46,296 bases of DNA from Candidatus Gastranaerophilales bacterium (GTDB lineage Bacteria; Cyanobacteriota; Vampirovibrionia; Gastranaerophilales; Gastranaerophilaceae). Positions 33,063 through 41,092 of this stretch are shown here, one piece after another; within the stretch, counting starts at the first letter, position 1; every line of letters begins with the position of its first letter. The notes below the pieces were generated by a model that worked only from the letters and a program-made list of their open reading frames with translations, made no database searches and was not told the origin of the DNA. A program made the translations under genes and the position numbers. Location: positions 1 through 46,296 of the forward strand of contig CALUVM010000042.1 in the NCBI GenBank assembly GCA_944324255.1, given 5' to 3'.

Positions 33063-33227
33063 ATGAACAAAGTAGTAAAACCTTTGATACGTTTAGAAGT
33101 AAACGTACTAAAGAACAAAAATAGATTGTTAAAGTCAAAAGTAAAAGTGTTACAAGAAGAAAACAGACTTCTACACGAACAACTAATGTCTTTACAAGAG
33201 GTTATTAGAAAATTGAAAAAGAAATGA
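33063..33227 (+). CDS. small basic coiled-coil protein, 54 aa
   Basis: GGAG lies 11 bases before the ATG. The entire product is a basic leucine-zipper-like helix (MNKVVKPLIRLEVNVLKNKN then LLKSKVKVLQEENRLLHEQ and a KLKKK end). Leucines recur at heptad spacing. It may dimerise on DNA. It lies just downstream of a repeat element. Confidence 0.6.
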   Translation: MNKVVKPLIRLEVNVLKNKNRLLKSKVKVLQEENRLLHEQLMSLQEVIRKLKKK

Positions 33228-33271
33228 TTAACACTAAAAGTGTAAAGTTTCTTTATTTTTTGAAAATATTG

Positions 33272-33300
33272 TTGAACACCCGTTCAAAGTATGATATGAT
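33272..33300 (+). promoter_or_regulatory. promoter with overlapping palindromic operator before YqaJ
   Basis: TTGAAC-N17-TATGAT. The -35 is the left arm of a perfect palindrome TTGAAC-ACCC-GTTCAA (33272-33287), a typical dimer operator. The YqaJ-ERF-SSB-primase operon starts about 30 bp downstream, so a repressor acting here would control the recombination/replication block. Confidence 0.7.
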
Positions 33301-33331
33301 GTTTGTACAAGGAGATGATGTGATGTAAAAT

Positions 33332-33991
33332 ATGGAACCATTTATTAGAATTAATTCTGACAATCATGATGAGTGGTTAGAGAAACGAAAAAATGGAATT
33401 GGTGGAAGCGATGTTGCCTCTGTTCTTGGAGTCAGTCCTTACAAAACAAATCAACAGATATATGATGAAAAAGCAGGACTAAAGGAACCTGAGAACATAG
33501 ACGATAAACCTGTTGTTAAGTATGGGCACGACGCAGAAGAACCACTTAGACAATTATTCATGTTAGACCACCCTGAATATGAGTTATTTCACGACTCTTA
33601 TATGATTTTACAGAGTACAGAATATCCTTTTATGCAAGTTAGTCTTGACGGAGAACTAACAGATGTGAACACTGGAGAGAAAGGTATTTATGAGGGAAAA
33701 ACAACAATTGTCCATAGTTCTAGAGACCTAGATAAGTGGAAAGACGAAATACCTATTTACTACTATTCACAGTGTGTTCATGCAATGAATGTTACAGGTT
33801 ACTCATTCTTTTGGTTAAGAGTACAGATAAGTTTTGCATGGAACCCTGATAGGAAAGAAATAAGAGACTACTTTTATAGAAAAGAGGACGTTCTAGCAGA
33901 TATGGAATATGTGAAACAAGAAGTTATAAAATTTTGGACAGAAAATATTATGAAAGGAGTTAGACCTGGGTTAAAATTACCAGAGTTGTAA
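33332..33991 (+). CDS. YqaJ-type viral recombinase (PD-(D/E)XK exonuclease)
   Basis: A 219-aa nuclease. RKNGIGGSDVASVLGVSPYK (about 12-32) is the family signature; SLDGEL (about 109-114) and GIYEGKT (about 121-127) give the D..E.K catalytic triad. Lambda-exonuclease relatives trim double-stranded ends for annealing recombination. It is paired here with the ERF-type annealing protein two genes later. AAGGAGATG lies upstream of the ATG. Confidence 0.92.
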   Translation: MEPFIRINSDNHDEWLEKRKNGIGGSDVASVLGVSPYKTNQQIYDEKAGLKEPENIDDKPVVKYGHDAEEPLRQLFMLDHPEYELFHDSYMILQSTEYPFMQVSLDGELTDVNTGEKGIYEGKTTIVHSSRDLDKWKDEIPIYYYSQCVHAMNVTGYSFFWLRVQISFAWNPDRKEIRDYFYRKEDVLADMEYVKQEVIKFWTENIMKGVRPGLKLPEL

Positions 33992-33994
33992 GAT

Positions 33995-34864
33995 ATGGAA
34001 CTAAAAATTAAAGAGTACAATTTACCTGAACAAATCGGTTTCAACTATGACGAACTTAAAGAACAAATTGAAAAATCTTTAGAAAAGTATCAGAACTTAG
34101 TTGTTACTCAAGAAAATCTAAGTGACTCAGAGAAAGCAAGAACAACACTTAGAGGCTTTAAGAAATCTTTAGATGAGCAAAGAAAAGCCATTAAGAAAAA
34201 GTGGAATGAACCATACGATGCCTTTGAGAAAAACATAAAAGAATTACTTGCTCTTGTCGATAAACCTATCTTAGCACTTGATAAACAAATTAGTGTGTTT
34301 GAAGAAAAATCAAAGATGAAGAAAATGGAACGTATTCAGAACTTCATTACTGAACAACTATTCTCATTTATGGAAGAAAACAAAGATTGCCCTTTTGATA
34401 CTAATAAAATAATTATTGATGAGAGATGGTTTAATAAGACATTTAAAGATAAAGACATTGTAGACAGCATTAAGCAACAGTTTCAAGACCAATTAGATGA
34501 TTATGAGGCATCAGAGCAAGACATTGAACTAATTAAAACAGTTTATGAAACATTACCTGATGATGTGTATAGAAAATCTATTAGTCTTGATAAGTACTTA
34601 GAAAGATACAAGTACACGAGAAACATCAACGATATTGTTAAGGCTATAAAAGAAGAGTATGCAAAAAACAAGCAAACATCAAATGATAAAGGAGATTGGG
34701 TTGTGGACAGTGAACCTATAACTGACCCGTTTGCTGGTTTATCTACAAGTACCACTGTTTTAACTAAAGAACAATGTAAAGAAATGATTAATACTTTAAT
34801 CGTAGAAAGTGATTATGAAGATTATATTAAGAAAGAATTATTAAGATTTATGGAGGAGAGATAA
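33995..34864 (+). CDS. DUF1351-type recombination-associated protein, 289 aa
   Basis: Helical throughout: a coiled-coil N-terminal half (KSLDEQRKAIKKKWNEPYDA, DKQISVFEEKSKMKKMERIQ) and a variable C-terminus with VDSEPITDPFAGLSTST. DUF1351 genes lie between YqaJ and annealing-protein genes in many Bacillota phages. The role is thought to be support of recombination; it is not biochemically defined. Confidence 0.8.
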   Translation: MELKIKEYNLPEQIGFNYDELKEQIEKSLEKYQNLVVTQENLSDSEKARTTLRGFKKSLDEQRKAIKKKWNEPYDAFEKNIKELLALVDKPILALDKQISVFEEKSKMKKMERIQNFITEQLFSFMEENKDCPFDTNKIIIDERWFNKTFKDKDIVDSIKQQFQDQLDDYEASEQDIELIKTVYETLPDDVYRKSISLDKYLERYKYTRNINDIVKAIKEEYAKNKQTSNDKGDWVVDSEPITDPFAGLSTSTTVLTKEQCKEMINTLIVESDYEDYIKKELLRFMEER

Positions 34865-34865
34865 T

Positions 34866-35720
34866 ATGGAAAAACAAGCAATGACAGAACAGGCAATGCT
34901 ATATAAGAAAATCAACAAAATGCGTGTTGATTTGAGTACTGAAATGAGCAAGTCAGGAGAAAATAATTATTCACATTTTAGTTACTTTCAACTAAAAGAC
35001 TTTATGCCTAGAGCATTAACACTTTGTGATAAAAATAATGTATTTACGAAGTTTCAAATGGAGACTAGAAATGCACCACTTGTTGAGGAAACAAAGATAG
35101 ATTATGTCAACGACGAAAACACAGGTGAAATGATAGCTAAAACTGAAACAACGAAAAACAGTATAAAAGAAGATTTAATGGGTGTCTTATATGTTACTGA
35201 CTTAGATACAGGATACACAGAAGTATTTATGAAAGAAGCCAAGGAAGCTACTGTATCAGGAGCAAGTGCTATTCAGAATGTTGGAGCAACTTCTACATAT
35301 ATGAAACGTTATATGTATATGGACTTGTTTGAAATTAATGAAAATGACATTGTGGACGGTACAAGTGGAAAACCTGAGGAAGAAAAGCAAGCACCAGCAA
35401 AGCAATCTAGATTTACAGGAGCTAAACAGACTACAGTAAAGCCTAAAGAAGAACTTCCAAAGCCACCTGTTAAGACAGCAACAGAAGTTACAGAGGCACC
35501 AGTTACACCTATTCCTGAAGTTGTAGCAGAACCTGTAAATACAAGCGAACTTATGAAAATTGAAACTAAGTTAGAGATTGCAAATTATGCGAAGTTAAAA
35601 GGTTTAGACCAACGTACAACTATTGTAGAAATTGCTAAGAAATTAAATACAGACGTTCCACAATTAAAAGAAAATCAAAAAGATATTATCAAGCAAATGA
35701 TTGATGAAATGGCTGGATAG
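34866..35720 (+). CDS. ERF-superfamily single-strand annealing protein
   Basis: A 284-aa protein. Residues 1-160 carry the ERF core: MRVDLSTEMSKSGENNYSHF, then FSYFQLKDFMPRALTLCDKN, and the GASAIQNVGATSTYMKRYMY block. A Pro/Lys-rich linker (PPVKTATEVTEAPVTPIPE) leads to a C-terminal helical domain. It anneals complementary single strands made by YqaJ. The preceding stop is 1 base away; GGAGAG precedes the ATG. Confidence 0.88.
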   Translation: MEKQAMTEQAMLYKKINKMRVDLSTEMSKSGENNYSHFSYFQLKDFMPRALTLCDKNNVFTKFQMETRNAPLVEETKIDYVNDENTGEMIAKTETTKNSIKEDLMGVLYVTDLDTGYTEVFMKEAKEATVSGASAIQNVGATSTYMKRYMYMDLFEINENDIVDGTSGKPEEEKQAPAKQSRFTGAKQTTVKPKEELPKPPVKTATEVTEAPVTPIPEVVAEPVNTSELMKIETKLEIANYAKLKGLDQRTTIVEIAKKLNTDVPQLKENQKDIIKQMIDEMAG

Positions 35721-35736
35721 AAAAGAGGAACCCAGA

Positions 35737-36000
35737 ATGAAAGGAATTGAGACATTAAAAAAGTCTATAAATGTAAAAGACGCACCTGCAGGGACTACAT
35801 TAGATTTTGCAATTTGCGTAAAACAAATTGATAAAGATACACTAAACACAAGAGTAGAAGGAGCAGCTAACATAGTTGCTGTAACAGTTGTGTTACAACA
35901 AGCAATTGCAATATTATTAAAAAATTTTAATGTAACACCGCTTGAAATGTTTGATATTATTTCAAATATTATTGCAGATTGTGTAAAAGAGGAGGACTAA
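35737..36000 (+). CDS. small protein, 87 aa, paralogue of the next gene
   Basis: ATG at 35737 with GAGGAA 8 bases upstream; the longer in-frame start at 35701 lies inside the ERF gene. The C-terminal half (VEGAANIVAVTVVLQQAIAI then a helix and a KEED end) aligns with the C-terminal half of the next protein. Probably a duplicated small helical domain; function unknown. Confidence 0.7.
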   Translation: MKGIETLKKSINVKDAPAGTTLDFAICVKQIDKDTLNTRVEGAANIVAVTVVLQQAIAILLKNFNVTPLEMFDIISNIIADCVKEED

Positions 36001-36002
36001 AA

Positions 36003-36257
36003 ATGCGTAAAATTATAGAAAATAAAAAAGTTGTTAGTAATGAAGTTACACCATCTAATAATGATAAACCTATTAATTTAGAAATTACAATACATGAAGT
36101 TGATGACTTATTACAATTATCTGTAAGAGGAAAAGCAAATTTAACAGCAATGCTTAAATTATTTGAATTTGTTTCAGGTGCCTTAGTAGAACAGTATGAT
36201 GGCACCCCAGATAAGTTAAAAGAGTTAGTAGATTATATGTTTGATAAGGAGGATTAA
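36003..36257 (+). CDS. small protein, 84 aa, paralogue of the preceding gene
   Basis: ATG at 36003 with GAGGAGG upstream, 2 bases after the previous stop. VRGKANLTAMLKLFEFVSGA and the KED end mirror the neighbour's VEGAANIVAVTVVLQQAIAI and KEED end, so the two are a tandem paralogous pair. Function unknown; both lie between recombination and SSB genes. Confidence 0.7.
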   Translation: MRKIIENKKVVSNEVTPSNNDKPINLEITIHEVDDLLQLSVRGKANLTAMLKLFEFVSGALVEQYDGTPDKLKELVDYMFDKED

Positions 36258-36259
36258 TT

Positions 36260-36631
36260 ATGAATTTCGTATTATTTTCAGGTAATTTAGTAAGAGACCT
36301 AGAATTAAAACAGAGTGGTAATGGTAAAGATTACACTTATGGAACAATTGGAGTTTATCAAGGAAAGAATGAGAATGGAGAAAGTAAACCATCCATCTTC
36401 TTTGACTTCACTTGTTTTGGAAATGATGCCAAAACTTTAGTAGAAACGTCTAAAAAAGGTGATTTAGTTGTTATTTGTGGTCGTCTAGAAGAAGTTGAAA
36501 CCACTTCTGATGACGGAAGAACTTTCGTACATAAACGTGTAATTTGTCAAAGTGCAAAAGCTTGTAAAAAATATGTTGCAACACCTCAAACAAACGAATA
36601 TGACCCTAGTATCTGGGAAAGTGCTAAGTAG
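36260..36631 (+). CDS. single-stranded DNA-binding protein (second SSB)
   Basis: A 123-aa OB-fold SSB: MNFVLFSGNLVRDLELKQSG opening, IFFDFTCFGNDAKTLVETSK and KGDLVVICGRLEE are the characteristic SSB strands. The C-terminal tail is short and not strongly acidic at the tip (SIWESAK). It sits in the recombination/replication operon 2 bases after the previous gene and is the most likely partner of the ERF and primase proteins. Confidence 0.9.
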   Translation: MNFVLFSGNLVRDLELKQSGNGKDYTYGTIGVYQGKNENGESKPSIFFDFTCFGNDAKTLVETSKKGDLVVICGRLEEVETTSDDGRTFVHKRVICQSAKACKKYVATPQTNEYDPSIWESAK

Positions 36632-36642
36632 GACAATTAACT

Positions 36643-37317
36643 ATGTTTAAGAAAAATAAAATCACAGACGTTTTCAAACGTACTAAAAAACAACCAATTG
36701 ATATTAGAGGATATGAATTTGTAGGATTTCATGAGGACTACAAAAACATCGCATATTATGTACAAAAGTTACAACATAACAATTACAATCTTTTAGAAGC
36801 AAAGCTAGATGTTCTAAACAAGAAGTTTGTTCTTACAGCAGGAACGTCAATTAAAGTTTTAGATAGTTTTATGTATTATTATCTAAAACGAATTATGGAA
36901 AATCCAAGTTATTCAGACTCTGAAGAATTTAAAACATTTGTAAAAGATGCAGTAGAGGACTCATTTGCAACAGTTGATGAAGAAACTAGAAACAGTCTAA
37001 CAGAACTTTATAACTGTAAAGTTCCTCAAGATGTAAAAATGCACGATGAGTATAAAAAGGCAGTAAAAGAAGGCTTTAAAGTTCTTTATTGTAGTAATGA
37101 TGAGTCTGATAAAAAGAAGTTTGGAATTGTACACTTAACAATGTATAAAGAACAAGAGATTGACGGTTTTCACATCAAACGTCATTATACAGTCTTTAGA
37201 CCACTTACTTATATGGTAAAACCAAGTTATCTGAAAAAAGAAGGTGTTGTTAAGTACAATGAAATGGCACTTCCAGATTTAGCTATATCACATGACATAT
37301 TAAATAAAAAAGACTAA
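36643..37317 (+). CDS. hypothetical replication-operon protein, 224 aa
   Basis: Basic N-terminus (MFKKNKITDVFKRTKKQPID), helical centre (about 50-125) and a beta-rich C-terminal third (FGIVHLTMYKEQEIDGFHIK). It lies between SSB and primase-helicase genes. No recognised domain; a loader or adaptor for the helicase is a reasonable guess from position only. Confidence 0.65.
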   Translation: MFKKNKITDVFKRTKKQPIDIRGYEFVGFHEDYKNIAYYVQKLQHNNYNLLEAKLDVLNKKFVLTAGTSIKVLDSFMYYYLKRIMENPSYSDSEEFKTFVKDAVEDSFATVDEETRNSLTELYNCKVPQDVKMHDEYKKAVKEGFKVLYCSNDESDKKKFGIVHLTMYKEQEIDGFHIKRHYTVFRPLTYMVKPSYLKKEGVVKYNEMALPDLAISHDILNKKD

Positions 37318-37334
37318 TTTTGGAGGTGGGTACT

Positions 37335-40175
37335 TTGGCATCATTACACTTTTTTGAAGATTACTTAAATGACTTATATGAGAAAAAGAAGGTTAAAACA
37401 AAGTACCCCGACAGTCATGGAAATGTACCATTCTGTTGTCCATTTCCACATACCAGAGAAGTCTTTAATCCTGAAACATGGGAAACTTCTACAGAAGAGT
37501 ACTATGAGAAACAACCAAGTTGTAGCATTAATCTGGATATGAGAGTTTTCCATTGTTTCACTTGTAATCGTACAATGAGTGAAATGGAATTTGCTAAAAA
37601 TATAACAGGTAAAACAGAAGAGGAAATCACAAAAGAATTTCTTTCTAAAGAAGAACTTACATCAATCTCAGCAACATGGGAACATGAGCAACACAAAAGC
37701 TTATTAGAGAATGAAGAAGTTTTACAAAAACTAAAAGATTTGACAATTTCTATGGACGTTATAAAAGAATTAAAACTAGGATATATGACAAACAGACTTG
37801 CAACTCCTGTATTTAAAAGAGGCTACCTAGTAAATATTGCAAGATATGACATCAATCATACGTCTCAAGTTAAAGTTCTTTATAACGAAAATGCAAATTC
37901 AGGTGATATTGTTCCATTTGACATCTGGGTAAAAGATGATAGAACTCCAACAGTTATCTGTGAGGGAGAAAAAGATATGCTAGTCGCTAGGAGTCATGGC
38001 TTTAATGCTATTACTCTTACAGGTGGCTCACAGTCAAACCTTTTAGAAGAATATTTACCTTATTTTAAGCAAAGAACAGTGTATATTTGTTACGATAATG
38101 ATAACCCTGGTAGGACGGGTGCTTTAAAGTTGTATAAGTCTCTACAAAACAGTTGTAAAGACATATACATTGCAAATGTTGGATTAGTATGTCAAGAAAA
38201 CAAAGAGGACGTGACAGACTTCTTTGTTAAGTACCAAAAAACAGCAGACGATTTTACAACAGAGATTTTATCAAAAGCTACAAAACCTTCTAAAGAAGAA
38301 TTAGAAGATGTAGAAGTTAAAAATGAATTGAAGATTACAAAGATTGACACAAACATAAGAAATAGTATTCTAAGAAGAAAGGTAAAATCTGTATTTCAAG
38401 TTGTTGCTACGTGTACGGAAACCTATGCAGTTCCTGAGTATGCAATATTTAAGACTAAATTTGAACTAAAAGGAGACTCTAAGACATGGTACTTAAGTCC
38501 TAAAAATGAGTCCTTCTTAGAGTTAATGGAAGGAAAGATTTCAAAGACAGATTTACCTAACATATTAGCAAGACTTTGTGGTCTAGAAAAGAATTGGCAA
38601 AAGCTATACACACTTGAATATGGAAAGTTAAAGACCATATATAAAGTGAGTGTGGTTGACCAGGTAAAAGATAACGATGAAAAGGCTTCAGAGCAGACAA
38701 TTGATTTATACACTAGAGTCCCATTACAAATAGGAAATACGTACATGGTTACATATCGTATTTTTCCACACCCTAGAAACGGTAGAAAATTAATTGCTAT
38801 TGCAGATGATGTCTATGAAACAGATTACAGTTTCGATACGTCAAACAAAGAGTACACAAACAGTTTAGATAAGTTCAAAATAAATACAACAATAAAAGAC
38901 AAGCTAAATGATTTGTATGAGAGTGCTCGTTACTATATAGCACCTTATCTAAATTATGATTTGTGGTTGATTATGGAACTTGTATTTAATTCTCCTCTAG
39001 ATATAACATACAGAAATGAAATAAGAGGAGCTTTGGACATATTTATCTTAGGTGATACAAGAACAGGTAAATCTGAAACATCTAAGGCACTTGTGCACTT
39101 GTATGATTTTGGAGAAGTTATTCCTTTAAAAACAGCAACGGTCGCATCTATTATTGGAGGTACTGATGACAAGCTAAAAAAGACAAAGTTAGGTGTTCTT
39201 CCGAAACATCACAAAGAATTAGCAGTTCTAGAAGAGTTTAGTGGGGCACCAACAGAATTCATAAAGACACTTACAGAAATACGTTCCAGTAATATGGTTA
39301 AGATTTACAGAGTTGCTGGGGATATACAAGCACCTTGTAAACTACGTATGATAACCATATCCAATCCTATTTCGGATAATGGCAATATTATGACGTTATC
39401 ATCTTATCCTAGTGGTGTCGAGCCTATTAATGAACTAATTAAGTCTCCTGAAGATATTGCTCGATACGATTTATTTACATTAGTTCCTTCTGTTGAAAAC
39501 TTAACCAACCCATTCAATACAGAAATAGATACATCAAAAAAGTTGGAAAAGACAGACTATGAACATAAGAGTAGATGGATAAGGTCTTTAACGTCAAAGA
39601 ATGTCGTCATATCTAACGAATTAGGAACTTACATATTTCAAGAAGCTATAAAGCTAAATGAATTATTTGAATGCAGTTTTACAGTCTTTGGAAGTGAAAC
39701 AGATAAAAAGATTGCAAGACTTGCTTCGGCTTTGGCTTGTATGCTTGTATCAACAGTAGACTATGAACACGTTATCGTAACTAGAGAACACGTAGACTTT
39801 GTTGTCAATTTACTAAAAAGAAATTATGACAACAGCTTCTTTAGATTAAAAGAAATTGCTCAAGAAGAGAAGTCTTACAAGAAAGTAGTTACAAACGATA
39901 CAGAGACATTACAGAAGTTATATCCTAAAAATGTTACATTTATCGACTTTCTTGCAAATTCATCTAAAGTCAGTAGAAACGAATTGATGACTGTATCAGG
40001 ACTAAACAAAGATGAGTTCTCTAAGATATTTAACATACTTACCGCAAGGAAGTTCGTTAAGCTAACAAAAGACCAGGTAGTGCCAACAATCAAATTTAGA
40101 AACACATACAAATTATTAGACAAGTCTTTCAATATGAATGATGCAGTCTACGATGATAATGAAAGTGTATTTTAG
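37335..40175 (+). CDS. primase fused to an MCM-like AAA+ helicase
   Basis: A 946-aa protein from a TTG start (37335, GGAGG 8 bases upstream). N-terminal CHC2-type zinc domain: CC at 34-35, C63, HCFTC at 73-77. TOPRIM domain: CEGEKDML with Glu about 210 and YDNDNPGRTG with Asp about 254. C-terminal AAA+ domain: Walker A GDTRTGKSETSK (from residue 573), Walker B AVLEEFSG (Glu about 633), TISNPI sensor and an IARYDLF arginine finger (Arg about 710). The order and the RxDL finger match MCM helicases. This would prime and unwind at the phage fork. Confidence 0.85.
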   Translation: MASLHFFEDYLNDLYEKKKVKTKYPDSHGNVPFCCPFPHTREVFNPETWETSTEEYYEKQPSCSINLDMRVFHCFTCNRTMSEMEFAKNITGKTEEEITKEFLSKEELTSISATWEHEQHKSLLENEEVLQKLKDLTISMDVIKELKLGYMTNRLATPVFKRGYLVNIARYDINHTSQVKVLYNENANSGDIVPFDIWVKDDRTPTVICEGEKDMLVARSHGFNAITLTGGSQSNLLEEYLPYFKQRTVYICYDNDNPGRTGALKLYKSLQNSCKDIYIANVGLVCQENKEDVTDFFVKYQKTADDFTTEILSKATKPSKEELEDVEVKNELKITKIDTNIRNSILRRKVKSVFQVVATCTETYAVPEYAIFKTKFELKGDSKTWYLSPKNESFLELMEGKISKTDLPNILARLCGLEKNWQKLYTLEYGKLKTIYKVSVVDQVKDNDEKASEQTIDLYTRVPLQIGNTYMVTYRIFPHPRNGRKLIAIADDVYETDYSFDTSNKEYTNSLDKFKINTTIKDKLNDLYESARYYIAPYLNYDLWLIMELVFNSPLDITYRNEIRGALDIFILGDTRTGKSETSKALVHLYDFGEVIPLKTATVASIIGGTDDKLKKTKLGVLPKHHKELAVLEEFSGAPTEFIKTLTEIRSSNMVKIYRVAGDIQAPCKLRMITISNPISDNGNIMTLSSYPSGVEPINELIKSPEDIARYDLFTLVPSVENLTNPFNTEIDTSKKLEKTDYEHKSRWIRSLTSKNVVISNELGTYIFQEAIKLNELFECSFTVFGSETDKKIARLASALACMLVSTVDYEHVIVTREHVDFVVNLLKRNYDNSFFRLKEIAQEEKSYKKVVTNDTETLQKLYPKNVTFIDFLANSSKVSRNELMTVSGLNKDEFSKIFNILTARKFVKLTKDQVVPTIKFRNTYKLLDKSFNMNDAVYDDNESVF

Positions 40176-40189
40176 AGAGGAGGTTATAC

Positions 40190-41092
40190 ATGAATGCAAA
40201 AGAAAATGCAAGACTTAATGAGTTAAGACTTGTTATCAATCTTGTTGATGTTGATAGAAAATTAGATGGTTTAGCTTTTAAGAATTATGTTTCATTATTA
40301 TGTTGTTTAGCTCTTGCAATTGGAAGAGAGCCTAACAATCACTTATACGAAATCATCAAAACGGCTTTGTCAACAAATTATTTAGGAGCAAGTGATAAAG
40401 AAATCATAGCAACTTGTAAAACCTTTTTTAAACCTACAGTTGCTGCTAAAAAGTTAGGTTACACTTATCCATACTACACCACAAAATATGCTGATTTACT
40501 TTCTAGAGACTACGTAAAAGAAGAGTGGCTTAATGATTTGAAACCACTTTTCCCTGATGATGTAGACCTCATAAAGTTTGTGAATAGCTTCATAGAAGGT
40601 TTCAACTTTCCTGTAGGAATACGAAACAGTTCTATTGAGAATGACCTTAGAACGTACGAACTTGAGTTTTGGATTATCTATACTAAATTAAATAGTATCT
40701 TTCAAAACGACGTGTTCTTACATAATTTCATAAAGGTTGTTTGTAATACATTTGGTATCGACTATGACACTATAAACTATTTGGAAAGTAATATCTATCG
40801 CATCTCAAGAAGTTATCCTGTATTGAAGTACAACAAACAATATTTTCTACAAGAATTGATTAATATGTGCTATGCAAAGGGAATTAAAAGAGGAACAATA
40901 GGAAAAGACATTTTAGGACAAGACACGCATTACTTGTACAATAATAAGAGAGCAGTTACTGAGAATATCTTAGGAACAGAGGTATTCGATTGTATCTATG
41001 TTCCAACACTTACATGGAATTCCTTAGATAAAATATCCGTAAATCGCTTCATTTCAATTTTCTATGATTTTGTTGAAAATGGAAACAGCTAA
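40190..41092 (+). CDS. hypothetical replication-associated protein, 300 aa
   Basis: Helical, with an N-terminal hydrophobic helix (FKNYVSLLCCLALAIGRE, about 27-45) and many Tyr/Phe residues. It is located between the primase-helicase and the DNA polymerase and overlaps the polymerase start by 29 or 14 bases. AGAGGAGG precedes the ATG. No motif recognised. Confidence 0.7.
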   Translation: MNAKENARLNELRLVINLVDVDRKLDGLAFKNYVSLLCCLALAIGREPNNHLYEIIKTALSTNYLGASDKEIIATCKTFFKPTVAAKKLGYTYPYYTTKYADLLSRDYVKEEWLNDLKPLFPDDVDLIKFVNSFIEGFNFPVGIRNSSIENDLRTYELEFWIIYTKLNSIFQNDVFLHNFIKVVCNTFGIDYDTINYLESNIYRISRSYPVLKYNKQYFLQELINMCYAKGIKRGTIGKDILGQDTHYLYNNKRAVTENILGTEVFDCIYVPTLTWNSLDKISVNRFISIFYDFVENGNS

